Shown here: positions 12,059 to 23,045 of the stretch, in pieces | Position numbering within the stretch: position 1 is the stretch's first letter | Layout of the letters: each line of letters opens with the position of its first letter | Assembly (NCBI GenBank): GCA_012845835.1 | Contig: JABAKD010000023.1 | Coordinates: 5,500,137 to 5,564,136, forward strand | Direction: 5' to 3' | From: Undaria pinnatifida | Lineage: Eukaryota; Sar; Phaeophyceae; Laminariales; Alariaceae | Length of the DNA stretch: 64,000 nt | Made by a program: the position numbers and the translations under genes | Notes under the pieces: model-generated | The model's database searches: none | Seen by the model: the letters and a program-made list of their open reading frames with translations, nothing else | Told to the model about the DNA's origin: nothing

Positions 12059-13623
12059 TTACTGCCGCGTTCGCGCTTTCCCCTTTGATCTCGATGAATA
12101 CTCACAAAAGAAAACATTACCGCTCACTGTATTGTTTAGGGCTATACCATAGTACTTTAACACGCTCCACAAAATAGTCAAACCGGTAGCTTGCCACACC
12201 ATGTACCATTTCGATTCGGCGTTCGCCCACAGCTGTATCGATACGCCCCCCCCCCCCCTCCCCTCCAGTTTGCCCTTGTTGCTGTTCTTGGTGTCCACTG
12301 TTGTGTGGATTAGCCAGCTCTTATCCGCCTCGGTCCTATGCCATTTCGCCATTAAGCGGCCCGCCGCGTCGACGACCCCCCGGTACCAGTTTCCACTCCT
12401 CTTAGCCGCTCCGGACCATAGCACACTCTTTACTCCCAACAGCAAAGCGGGGTTGTCCGTTGAATGCTTTGATATCGCCTGCTACAGCTTGGGCCCAGTT
12501 CTTTTCTGGTCGGCTTGCTTGGTCCCGGGTTTTCCCCACGCCAACCATCGTCCCGAACATCAACCGATGAGTCAGCCGCTCAGTTTTCGTCCTTTGTACG
12601 GCTCCCGTAAAGAGGAGGTGGCTTTTGCGTTCTCGTCTCAACGCTTTTACATGGTGTTGAGGGTCTTGGCGGTCGATTTATGGTGGTCGGTGCGTTGTCG
12701 GCGCTGGGAGCCAAAATCGGTTAGCAGGAGGTTTGAGGGTGCCGTTCATAGGTCAGAAAAGTGACCCTGGCAGAGATCCCGAGCCTCGCGCCCGAACGGC
12801 ATGGTGTCAATCACCTCGGTCCTTAGCGGGCGCACCTTTAGTATGAACGAAGCATCTTCCATATCGTACAGCTCACGCCTGAAACGATCGTAGAATGTCC
12901 AGCTTGAAACGATCGTAGCATGCCCACGCGAGTGGGATCCGTCGATAATTTATGGCGTAATGTCGGCGCTTTCGTTGATAAGACGGCGCGGAGGCACAGA
13001 AAATGCATCGTCTGCATACATACCTCTGGCCCGCCGCTTCGATAACAAGCGGTGGGGCCGGGAGAACCTTGTTGAGAGTGCGGGGCGGCGTTGTCTCTTT
13101 TTTCGTTTTGCACACGGTGAGGCCTGCTGTTTCGAAAACGGTCACAATGACAGTCATCTTCGCAAGGTTTTCCGTTGATTTACACACAACGCCTGCATCT
13201 TCAGCGTACAGCATACCACGGACTGGCCTCCGTACATGTGCCAGTGGTTCAACCTCCAACCCGCCCTCCCCGAAGTCCTCCTCGAGGTGCACCAAGTCCT
13301 AAAAAAATCTGGGTCCTAACTGCAACTTAGCGGAACGGAATGTATCGCTGTGCGGCGAAAAATACATTGCGAAGAAGCGGCGACAGTACACATCCTTGCC
13401 ACAATCCTTGAGTGGCGTCATGCCATTCATAGTGTTCACCGTCATCCATACGCACGCGAGCTCGGATGCTTTTTCGTGGAACTGGCCAACAACGGAAAAT
13501 ATTTTCTCGGGTACGCATTCCAACAACACACTCAACATTATTACGGCATATTTTTTTGTCATAAATATCTTGATCAATCAGCAGGCTCGGCGTAGATGAG
13601 AGGGGCAACAGCCCTGGGTTCAA
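12059..13623 (-). pseudogene. Non-LTR reverse transcriptase fragment, copy A left arm
   Basis: Frame-broken remnant of an endonuclease/RT-type polyprotein. In order: ARVRMDDGEH and QGCVLSPLL (RT palm motif region), then LVHLEEDFGE, then the catalytic box mutated to YAEDAGVV (YADD in relatives), then ETAGLTV. The C-terminal part with NWYRGVVDAAGRLMAKWHR follows in a different frame. At least two frameshifts are needed to join them. It points outward from the element centre, and the N-terminal endonuclease part is absent. Family assignment rests on remembered resemblance to stramenopile endonuclease-RT proteins. Confidence 0.65.
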
Positions 13624-13989
13624 TCAACGGCGCAAGCAGTTCCGCGCAACCTGTGCGAGCCCCCTCCACAGTAAAGCGCGGTCCTACACTACCCAGCCCG
13701 CATCAAGGGGGTGCTGTGTTGTTTTTGTTGTACATGAATGAGAGTTTTTGCTTTTTCGGGAGAAGCGAGCAAGGGCCGCATTGAATATGTTTTGTCACAG
13801 CACTGTGTAGGTAAAGCGCGGACTCTAAGAACGCAAGATGACTGTGAGATAGGCACACTCCACACAGACAAAGCACAGACAGTGGGCGCCCACGCCCACG
13901 CCGAGCACGTCATTTCTGCAGGCCTCTGGCATGGCCTGCACGATGGATTCCACAGAGTTTTTTTTTTTTTTTTAAATACGTGACATCAT

Positions 13990-14708
13990 TGTGGTAATAA
14001 GTCATAAGTCAATTGATAATTTGATAAAGAAAGTCAAAAGCTCATAACGTAAGTGAGAATTCAGGTTCGGAATAGATCCAAGGAAGGTTAAGACACCTAC
14101 ATACGAGTACCTGGCGTTGGAGTTGACCTTCGCTCGTAGTTGTGGGTAGATCTTGGAGTAGGATATATATCCATCTGGGTAGCTGGAACAATCACGGGTT
14201 TTTGGTAGGTGGAAAGGTCGTCGTTGGGTACTGCGTGGATTCCAGGAAGAAGTTGAGAAAGATATGAAAGTCGTGGTACAGAACTGATTGCCAACAAGTA
14301 GTTGTAAGGTCGGTAAGTTTTGAGAGCAGATTTCCCGGGGTTTGTCGTGGTTGCCCTTTCATGTCAGAAGCTCGCTGGGTGTCGCTTGGAGCCGTCTCGA
14401 GTCGATGCACGATATGGCAAGCCACCGGGGTCGGGTGAGACTGATGTAAGCGAGTATCAGGCGAAAGCAGTCAGTACGTGACGGATTGGTAGGCGGACAA
14501 AAGCAGTGAAGAAGGATCAATGATGCTCAATTACACACGATCCATCAATCATATTTCTTGACCAGTTCTCGAAGCCAGAACAAGCATTTATTTCGTCAGA
14601 TGGAAGAACCTGCAGATATTGTATGGAATGAGTTGGACAGCTAGCGAGCATACAGCAGTCTCGCGAGTGAGATTCACCAGACCGCGTGAGCCGAGTCCAG
14701 TTCTTATT
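13990..14708 (+). mobile_element. 719-bp insertion inside spacer of palindrome A, 7-bp target duplication
   Basis: Copy B has the uninterrupted spacer sequence GTGACATCATCGACCG. Copy A has ACATCAT on both sides (13983-13989 and 14709-14715) of 719 bp absent from B. The insert has no long terminal repeats, TG..CA ends or recognisable protein. It post-dates the split of copies A and B. It could be a non-autonomous DNA transposon or a short retroposon. Confidence 0.8.
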
Positions 14709-14947
14709 ACATCATCGACCGATCGCTTCCTGCTTTGAATGGATAACGACCAATGACAGCGATTAGCCCATTTATTTGTGGTCTATTCAACGACTGGGTA
14801 CAGATTAAATTTGGCTTTTGATTGCGTTCGTGATGATTAAAAATATTTGAATTTTTTAAGAAAATACGGGCATGCGTTGGCTTTCGCGTCTACTCAGGAA
14901 AGCCGCGCGGGAGGTGGAACTCAAGAGGCTGCTGTGACGATGGCGCC

Positions 14948-16345
14948 ATGGCGTCGTTCCTGTCGACGGCCACGTTCTCATGCACAAGTATCGAGCACGC
15001 GGATGACGTATCCGAGAAAATATTTTCCGTTGTTGGCCTGTTCCACGAAAAAGCATGCGAGCTCTCGTGCGTATGGATGACGGTGAACACTATGAATGGC
15101 ATGACGCCACTCAGGGATTGTGGCAAGGATGTGTACTGTCGCCGCTTCTTCGCAATGAATTTTTCGCCGCACAGCGATACATTCCGTTCCGCTAGGTTGC
15201 AGTGAGGACCCAGCTTTTTTGAGGATTTGGTGCACCTCGAGGAGGACTTCGGGGAGGGCGGGTTGGAGGTTGAACCACTGGCACATGTACGGAGGCCAGT
15301 CCGTGGTATGCGGTTCGCTGACGATGCAGGCGTTGTGTGTAAATCAACGGAAAACCTTGCAAGGATTACTGTCATCGTGACCGTTTTCGAAACAGCAGGC
15401 CTCACCGTGTGCGAAACGAAAAAAGAGACAACGCCGCCCCGCACTCTCAACAAGGTTCTCCCGGCCCCACCGCTTGTTATCGAAGCGGCGGGCCAGAGGT
15501 ATGTATGCAGACGATGCATTTTCTGTGCCTGCGTGCCGTCTTATCAACGAAAGCGCCGACATTACGCCATAAATTATCGACGGATCCCACTCGCGTGGGC
15601 ATGCTACGATCGTTTCAAGCTGGACATTCTACGATCGTTCCAAGCGTGCGCTGTACGATATGGAAGATGCTTCGTTCATACTGAAGGTGCGCCTGCTAAG
15701 ACCGAGGTGATAGACACCCTGCAGTACGGGCGTGTGGCTCGGGATCTCTGCCAGGGGCACTTCGCTGACCTATGAACGGCACCCTCAAACCTCCTGCTAA
15801 CAGATTTTGCCTCCCAGCGCCGACAACGCACCGACCACCATAAATCGACCGCCAAGACCCTCAACACCATGTGAAAGCGTCGAGACGACCACGCAAAAGC
15901 CACCTCCTCTTTGCGGGAGCCGTACAACGGACGACAACTGAGCGGCTGACTCATCGGTTGATGTTCGGGACGATGGTTGGCGTGGGGAAAACCCGGGACC
16001 AAGCCGACCAGAAAAGAACTGGGCCCAAGCTGTAGCAGACGATGTCAAAGCATTCAACGGACAACCCCGCTTTGCTGTTGGGAGTAAAGAGTGTGCTATG
16101 GTCCGGAGCGGCTAAGAGGAGTGGAAACTGGTACCGGGGGGTCGTCGACGCGGCGGGCCGCTTAATGGCGAAATGGCATAGGACCGAGGCGGATGAGAGC
16201 TGGCTAATCCACACAACAGTGGACACCAAGAACAGCAACAAGGGCAAACTGGAGGTAGGGGGGGGGGGGGCGTATCGATACAGCTGTGGACGAACGCCGA
16301 ATCGAAATGGTACATGGTGTGGCAAGCTACCGGTTTGACTATTTT
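14948..16345 (+). pseudogene. Non-LTR reverse transcriptase fragment, copy A right arm
   Basis: Mirror of the left-arm fragment. SEKIFSVVGLFHE is followed by a frameshift; the next frame has LVHLEEDFGEGGLEVEPLAH, FADDAGVV (first residue of YADD changed to F), ETAGLTV and RIPLAWACYDRFK. The distal part with AAKRSGNWYRGVVDAAGRL is in another frame near 16.1 kb. It is non-functional as it stands. Confidence 0.65.
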
Positions 16346-18517
16346 GTGGAGCGTGTTCAAGTACTATGGTATAGCCCTAAACAATACAGTGAGCGGAAAT
16401 GTTTTCTTTTGTGTGTATTCATCGAGATCAAAGGGGGAAGCGCGAACGCGGCAGTAATGCCATTTACTTGTTGTATTGCTTTCTCTGTTGGTTTTCAGCT
16501 GTTGCCTTTTTTCTCTCTTTGTTTCCTTGTTTTCCCTCCCCGCCGGCCTTAGGCCGGTATCTTCCTCTGTCTCCTGTTGTTTCGTCCGTGCAATAATAGT
16601 TAGCTGTTTCCCTTCACCAGCACGTAGGTTGTTTCTCTTGCAGCCGTTCCGGCTTTTTTGCATCTCTCCTTCTTCAGGGCCCCTGGCGTTTTCATTTTTA
16701 GTTTCAATTTTTGCCTTATATTATGGTCTAGCTCGTTTTGTTTTGCTGTTGTGCCCGGTACGCCGGCATTTGACTTGCTTCATTAGACTATGTTGTTTAC
16801 CCTGTCTCACATATACTTTGTATGTCTCTAGGATGAATAATGAGCACGGACGCCGGGTGTACTCAACACACATAACAAACAATCTTCTGGTCATGCTACC
16901 GGCTGTGCTGTACCTGGTTGTAGATTTTTCATGATTCTGGGAAGTTTAGGCTGGGAGTATGAACGAGAGGTATTGTTGCAGAACGAAAAATTGCACCGCA
17001 GCAAACATCACGGCAGGGTATCAGTACACACGGCAGGGAGCCCAGCGACCGGTTCCTACCCTCGACGCTGACTACCGACCGCGTACAGGCTGCTGTGCTG
17101 CTGCTGCTGCTGCTGTGTGGGTTACTGCGGCGCAATTTTCTGTCACTCTTTCTCGTGCGTTGATGACGTGCTCAACTGCTGTTGATAATGTGCTCAACTG
17201 CTGTTGATGATGTGCTCAACTGCTGGGAACAAAACAAAACGGTTTGAAGGCTCTGATGACAATGATGTTTGATGTATGCGGAGAATGTGGTTGGATTGGG
17301 TTTCATGCCAGAGGAGGGGGAGACGGGACAGAGACTAAAAACAATATGAAACGATTTAGAAGTGCACACCTCGGACGGGTCATCGATTACCACGTCATGA
17401 TGTACAGCAGCAGTAGAAATTTAAAGGCAAGATCTGTGTTGCCGATTTTGTCGATCTTGTTTGTAACATCAATAAGTAAGTGATGAAACTCTCGAGTGCT
17501 TCCCTGACCACTGCTGGTCATCCGGGCGACGTCTCGCGAGCCACAAACATCTGGCTGGATCGTGTAGCCGAAGACCAAGGGTTGCATCTGTGCCGTCCTC
17601 CTTGCAAGGCCGGAAGTGGCCGATACACCGATGGTGTAGCATGGGAAACGGCCGCGCAAGAGGGACACAAGGAGGGTTCCAAAGGAGGAAACTCGAGGCT
17701 TCGAAACGATGGAGACCACCGGCTTCTTCAAGAGTGGAGGCCGGCTGCCTCAGGGGTAGAGACGAGCTGCTTCAGGGTGAAGAAAGGCGCACCACCGTGT
17801 CTATGGCATGCCTTGCATGGTGTCGTCCTCCTGTCTTCCGATCTCCGAGCTTTTGAATTTCAAACTGTTCGCGGGTTTTCATGTACCGGTGTGGCTTTTT
17901 GATTATTGAGCAGACTGCTCAAAATATTCAAAAACGATGAAAGGCCGCAACACTACTACTGCTGTTGTTGGTGGGCTGCAAACAGGCTTTGCTGCGGGCC
18001 AGGGATGGGGCCGGTTGAGCCTTCCGCACCTGTGGCGTTCGCGTGGGTGGAGCACTCGTGGCGCGTTGCGTTTGTGTGTGGGCCACAGCTCGTCGGTCTC
18101 CAAAGAACGTGAGAAGAGCCTTCTGATTTCGAAAATTGCTTGCTGGTTGCTACGTGTTCGTAGCAAAGAGCTAAATTTGCGCCGCTTCGGGCACTCTTGA
18201 TGACGCGTCAGCCTGTCTGCCGTGGGCAATCCCGCAGATCGTCCACCAGGAACCTGGCAGCCTCTTCGGGAGGGTGCTTGGGTGTTGAGGATGCCGTCTG
18301 GTGTGTCCGGGATGCCCTGTGGAAGATGATGTGTGCCTCGATGTGTTGGTGTCCTGGCTGGCTGGTCGATTGTTCAATTTTTTTATATGGGATTCTACTA
18401 TGATTTTTTTTCCTCTCAAACTGGGCCATGACTCTACATTAACCAAGTTATTATTTTCTCGATTTTTCTCCCCCCACAGCCGAAATTACGATTTAAAATC
18501 CTTAATGCAAGTAGCTT

Positions 18518-18942
18518 ATAGGCTATACGAAGCTAATAACCTGTGAATAGCCTGTGAACTCAATGGCTGCGTGAAGGCTCTGTCTTCTATGCGAAGAGAT
18601 GCAGAGGTGGCACCGAAGTAAGTGTCTGTTAAGATACCTTGTTGTGAGAAAGAAACGGGACAGTTCGGAAAGAGCGCTCGAGGCCAAAGAGAGAAGAAGC
18701 AGAAGAGAAGAAGGGAAAGCAGGGAGAGAAGGGAGAGTGATCATGGTGGGTTGCATCACCATTTGATCATCACGGAACAATGCCCGTAGTAGTTCGGTAG
18801 AATACCGGGACAACGGGACAACCTTAACGTAGCCAAATCTACGTTTACGTCTAAGTTCCACCAAAGATTCAACGTAAGATTCAACGTGAGATTCAACTGC
18901 ATACCTTATTCGTGCGAATACACTGCTCGAATAGACTGCGCA
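18518..18942. other. Unassigned flank of palindrome A
   Basis: No gene or known repeat seen. It does not resemble the repeat R1 flank on the element's left side, so the insertion site of A cannot be reconstructed. Confidence 0.35.
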
Positions 18943-19032
18943 TTAACCCCTTTAGAGCCCCCGAACCCCTCCCTACCCTAAATCCAAGTAATTTTGTCCC
19001 CAAAAAGGGGTTTCCAGTTGTAAAGGGGTTAA
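18943..19032 (+). mobile_element. 90-bp piggyBac-like MITE, perfect TTAA ends
   Basis: It is bounded by TTAA on both sides with perfect 8-bp inverted ends (TTAA-CCCCTTTA and TAAAGGGG-TTAA). TTAA duplication plus CCC-starting ends is the hallmark of piggyBac-type insertion. Two diverged relatives occur at 25771-25869 and 53450-53544. Confidence 0.7.
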
Positions 19033-19077
19033 CTCAGATTTGAATCCAAGGTTCATACTCTCAACATATTTTTTGTT

Positions 19078-19265
19078 TTTCTCCACTATAAAGGTTGGTG
19101 CTGGTATTTTCTAAAAAAATATTCCAAGGACGTCAGCCGTGAGTTCGACGAATTATTGCGGGTCAATACTCATATTTGCAAGGTGCGTTGTTGGTACAGT
19201 ACTTGTAATATATTATGTGGGTGATTTTGTTTTAATGGGAGGGGTGGTATTCTTTTGTTTTTTGA
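19078..19265 (+). repeat. Dispersed repeat R4, copy 3
   Basis: It shares CAAGGACGTCAGCCGTGAG, then GGTCAATACTCATATTTGCA and GCGTTGTTGGTAC with the copies in the transposase intron and near 25 kb. Confidence 0.65.
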
Positions 19266-19282
19266 AAAAAACTTGCATATTA

Positions 19283-19700
19283 TAAAAAATTAAAATACAC
19301 TTCATCTGTGAGATGGAATATTCTGTCGAAACTCATCTTTGAAAGCTGTGTGTGATACACTCCGATCGCGCGTATTACGGGTTGTGTGTCCTCATTAAGG
19401 ACATAGGTCGGCTACTCCCCTTGCAACTACAGTGTAGCTTCGTATCAGGGTCAACAGGGTGATGTTAGGCAGTCTGTGCGCGGAAACTATAAAACCCGTC
19501 TCTGAGGGGGACAAAATCTGACAGCTGTGGAAGGAAATGCATCAGTTTATCAATTGAATCCTGTAAGTCGAATTTCCGGTGAGGGGAGGGCGGAGTTTTT
19601 AAGGACGTGGGGGCCTGATTTTGATCAAAAGAGGGGCGGCAAGGGGGGAGGGGGTGGAGGGGACGGGTGGGGCAGGTCATTTTGTGCGTGGCAACTATAA
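19283..19700 (+). repeat. Dispersed repeat R1, copy 2
   Basis: Same order of blocks as the other R1 copies, through GGTCAACAGGGTGATG, CGGAAACTATAAAACCCGT, a segment ending CTGACAGCTGTGGAAGG, and a G-rich tail. It is followed directly by R2 units, giving an R1-R2 arrangement that at 35.3-44.3 kb is split by palindrome B. Confidence 0.75.
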
Positions 19701-19785
19701 ATCCTCCTTGTGGGGGGGGGGGGGGTGATGTGGCGGGGGGGGGGCGGGGGGCGGGAGGGGGGGGCTTTTAGGTCGCATAGATGTA

Positions 19786-20500
19786 GGGGTTTGCTATACG
19801 CGTGGTGCTAGGTCTAGGCGATGGTGCGGGTGGTGGGGAAGGAGGGAGCGTTGGGGACGGGGGTGGGTGGGGATTGAAGCAGCGGCATGGACGGTTCTAA
19901 AACGATAACTAGGCGATATCCAGGGCGTGGAAGTGTTTATTACTCTGGCGGATTTCGATAGTAGGTGGGGCATTTAAGCAAGGGAAAGCGAGGGGAAATA
20001 AATATATAATAATAATAATAATAAGGGGCGGGGGGGGAAGGGTTTTCAAGAGGTTTAGGTCACATTTAATATTAAAATACACTCCAGCTATGAGATCAAG
20101 GATTTGGTCGACACTGATCTTCGCAACATTGTGTGTGATCCTTCGATCGCGCGTATTAATCATATATGTAGGGGCTTGCTATACGCGTGGTGCTGGGTCT
20201 AGGCGATCGTGCGGGGTGTGGGGAAGGAGGGGGCGTTGGAGGAGGGGGGGGGGGATGAATGAAAGCTACGTCATGGATGGCTAGAAAGATAATGACGTGA
20301 TATCAATTGCTTAGAAGTGTTTATTACTCTGGCCGATTTCGATTGTAAGTGGGGCGTTTGAACGAACTGGGCGGGGAACAAAGGGGGGCGGAGATGAGTT
20401 GGAGCTACGGCATGGATGGCTAGATGGATAATGAGATTATATCAGCTGGCTGGTAGTGTTTACTACTCTGGTAGATTTTGAATTCAGGTGGGGCGCTTGA
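19786..20500 (+). repeat. Repeat R2 array (three diverged units) with an embedded R1 fragment
   Basis: Units near 19786-20010, 20160-20370 and 20395-20500 share TGCTATACGCGTGGTGCT, GGTCTAGGCGAT, a GATATC/GAAGTGTTTATTACTCTGG block and GGTGGGGC. A partial R1 copy (about 20060-20165) sits between units 1 and 2. G-runs are frequent. Related units flank palindrome B at 43826-44340. Confidence 0.65.
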
Positions 20501-20814
20501 ACAAGAGGGATCGGGGGGGGGGGGAAGAATTTCAATATGTGCGCGGAAACTATAAACCCTTAAAGGGGACGAATCTGACGATTGCAGCAAGAAGACGCCC
20601 CTTTATATCACCCGACTGGTAATATTTATTTTTCTAGAAGGTTTGATGTTACATGTAGTATGCAACCCAGTTCTTAGGTATAGTAAACAACGTGTTAAAA
20701 AATTCATAATTTGTTATTGTACGTGGATCGAAAGATAGAATATTTCAATCGATAGGTACAAACATGTAGATACCATTATTTTCTGACATCGCTAATTATA
20801 AGAAAGAGATACAT

Positions 20815-21460
20815 ATTGCCAAATACAACAGGCGAGGTGATGTGGTCATGCAATGTCACCGTCATTGAGAACGAAAGGGAGAGATGCGAATCGTTATTGT
20901 TTTGAAAGGAACGCTTAGTGTACACGCGCTCAAACACGTTACGTCGTTAGTCATACTTCGCTTGGTTACTTCGTTAGTAATACTTCGCTTGGCATAGGTT
21001 GGGAGGCGATCATGCAGACGGTATGTACGGAATACCTCACGTAATAGGTTGGTAGTGCGGTTTACCGCAATTTTAACATATATATCTGTCTGTACCTCCT
21101 TTTCACATTATTATTGACTCACATATACGATTTTACGCCTTTTATTTTCGCCGTGCCGATGTGGAGCTCTGAGGTCGCCAACTCTATGACAGGGATACAT
21201 CTTACAAATACACCAAGTGAGGTGACGTGGGCATGCGATGTCACCACTATTTGAACGCGAGGGTGACTTTGCTTTGTTAGGCATATGATACTTCGTTTGG
21301 TAGAGGTTGTCAGGCGATCATGCAAACGGCCGGAGGCACGAAATACCCTGCGTAATAGGTTGGTAGTGTGATCTACCGCAGTGTTGACATAACTGTCTGT
21401 ATTTCTCTTCACATTGTTATTATCTATTAATAGTGTACAATTATACGCCCTGTTTTCTCC
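20815..21460 (+). repeat. Diverged tandem duplication of about 300 bp
   Basis: Segments 20815-21150 and 21203-21460 share, in order, TGCGATGTCACC-type sequence, GGCGATCATGCA, CGTAATAGGTTGGTAGTG, ACCGCA, CTGTCTGTA and TTTACGCC/TATACGCC. No coding capacity recognised. Confidence 0.6.
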
Positions 21461-21572
21461 CCACTGTCGTCGAATATGTTGTGGTCCTGTAGATGTCGCG
21501 TCCATATCTGGTGCTCTTATTAGTGGCGCTCATGAAAACATGCCTGAGTATCGTATAGTAGATGATCGCTGA

Positions 21573-22908
21573 GTGGTGTTCCTTTCTTTTACATCAAGCC
21601 AGGTAGTATATGTCAACGCAACCGCTTGTTTGAAAACGACAAATAAAATTCCGCACACACCTGATACAGAGGAGACGCGGCCCGAAGATTGTTCAGTATA
21701 CCGACGGTCCGGAACAGGTTATCGAGCAGCGCACTTCATTTTTACTACCGCTCCTCACTCCACCTTAACACTGCGGGAATGCGTTGGACCCAGTTCGCTC
21801 GTGCCCTATACCAATTGCAAAGGAGGTGATGTGATGGGCGAATGCTATAATGATGGGCGCTGCTACGATTACCTCGTCTCTTGTTCTGTTCGTTCTTGCG
21901 TTCTGTGGACAGTGGAGCACCAGAGAGTGTGTAGTGTTGTTGGTAAGACACGACAGTTGACCTTCTTGTTGGTGATTGACTGTTGAGGATCTGATCTGGT
22001 GTGTGGACGTCATCTAGATCTGAAGACAACTACTGTAGTAGGGGTTTCTATTTATCCTCTTCTGGATTCTGATATAGGGATTCGGGGATGAAGTTAAGAT
22101 CGCTTGTTTTCTTGTGTTCGGAGCTAATAATGCAACAACTTATCTCTCCTTCCTAGCACCTGAATGGTGCTGACCAGCCCCCCTCAGGCCAAGGGGGGAC
22201 ACTTTCTGGTCAGTAGACCTTGCCTAGCTTAGGCGTGTCTACAATTATCGATAATTCAAGTTGAACACACCGACGTTAGTCAGGGATTTTTTCTGGTACG
22301 ATTGCGACAGCGGCAATCAGGAGGTGTGGATTGGGCCGCGTTGCGCTTTTGGGGGCATTGTGGACAGTGGAGCACCAGAGAGTGTGTAATGTTGTTGGTA
22401 AGACACGACAGTTGACCTTCTTGTTGGTGATTGACTGTTGAGGATCTGATCTGGTGTGTGGACGTCATCTAGATCTGAAGACAACTACTGTAGTAGGGGT
22501 TTCTATTTATCCTCTTCTGGATTCTGATATAGGGATTCGGGGATGAAGTTAAGATCGCTTGTTTTCTTGTGTTCGGAGCTAATAATACAACAACTTATCT
22601 CTCCTTCCTAGCACCTGAATGGTGCTGACCAGCCCCCCTCAGGCCAAGGGGGGACACTTTCTGGTCAGTAGACCTTGCCTAGCTTAGGCGTGTCTACAGT
22701 TCTTGATGAACCTGTTATTTGGCAACGAGCAGTTTTGACGTATTTTAGGTGTGTGCAAAGACTATTTGTAGACTATGCGATGTTTCTGAGTCGTAGGGAC
22801 TTTGTTCAATTTGGAATCCAGGGTACATCGGCTCCATCTTTTGACTGGGTTTCGTATGTAGACGTGTATGTGGTTTTAGTGTGTGGGCATTCTTGGTTGA
22901 TGTTCTAG
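21573..22908 (+). pseudogene. Open frame of unknown function interrupted by TRIM-2
   Basis: Reading 21573-21903 and then, after skipping the TRIM and one copy of its 4-bp duplication, 22703-22908 gives one uninterrupted frame of about 178 codons (…SVRSCV joined to LDEPVIWQ…). There is no ATG at its start and I recognise no domain, so it may be a chance frame or an internal exon. Its value is as an independent check on the TRIM boundaries. Confidence 0.3.
21904..22698. mobile_element. TRIM-2: miniature LTR retroelement with 340-bp LTRs, young
   Basis: Two direct repeats (21904-22243 and 22359-22698), each beginning TGTGGACA and ending TGTCTACA, enclose only 115 bp. They differ at two positions by my reading. 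The unit is flanked by GTTC on both sides (21900-21903, 22699-22702). TG..CA ends with inverted TGTNGACA termini, a target duplication and near-identical LTRs fit a recent terminal-repeat retrotransposon in miniature. No coding capacity. No primer-binding site adjoins the LTR that I can match to a tRNA; a weak purine run (GGGGGCA) precedes the second LTR. The LTR contains a strong nested hairpin (CTGACCAG…CTGGTCAG enclosing CCCCCC…GGGGGG). Orientation is not settled. Confidence 0.75.
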
Positions 22909-23045
22909 ACTTCGTTATCGTGTTGTTTCGGAGTGGTGTTTTTGAACACGTATTGTTTTGTGTTCGCGTGGTTGTTGCTATACGTTTATTTTTGGGTGAT
23001 GTTCTAGACTTCGTTATCGTGTTGTTTCAGAGTGGTGTTTTCAAA
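22895..23045 (+). repeat. 50-bp direct repeat pair, 97 bp apart
   Basis: GATGTTCTAGACTTCGTTAT and the following CGTGTTGTTTC[G/A]GAGTGGTG occur twice. Immediate function unknown. Confidence 0.6.

Larger units (their letters stand above)
9951..18517 (+). mobile_element. Giant palindromic transposon, copy A
   Basis: Both ends carry the same terminus in inverted orientation (AAGCTACTTGCATTAAGG, then TTTTAAATCGTAATTTCGGC). The left arm (9951-13515) is the reverse complement of the right arm (15007-18517) over about 3.5 kb with small differences. The spacer (13516-15006) is asymmetric and matches the spacer of copy B reversed, so B is the same unit in the opposite orientation. Each arm holds, from outside in: the end, a roughly 2-kb stretch of unknown function with conserved but frame-broken ORFs, and a non-LTR reverse-transcriptase fragment pointing outward. 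No intact transposase or RT is visible, so mobilisation in trans is likely. Its superfamily is unknown to me. A target duplication could not be resolved. Confidence 0.85.

Noticed and set aside
16476-16934. 152-codon Phe/Leu/Ser-rich ORF repeated in three palindrome arms (also 37478-37936, 41627-42085)
   Set aside because: It looked like a membrane protein, but it reads a pyrimidine-rich non-coding stretch. The frame is conserved only because the arms are copies, and it is disrupted in the fourth arm.
9951-18517. CRISPR array or integron-like structure in the repeat-rich arms
   Set aside because: The repeats are a 22-bp minisatellite without unique spacers, in a clearly eukaryotic context.
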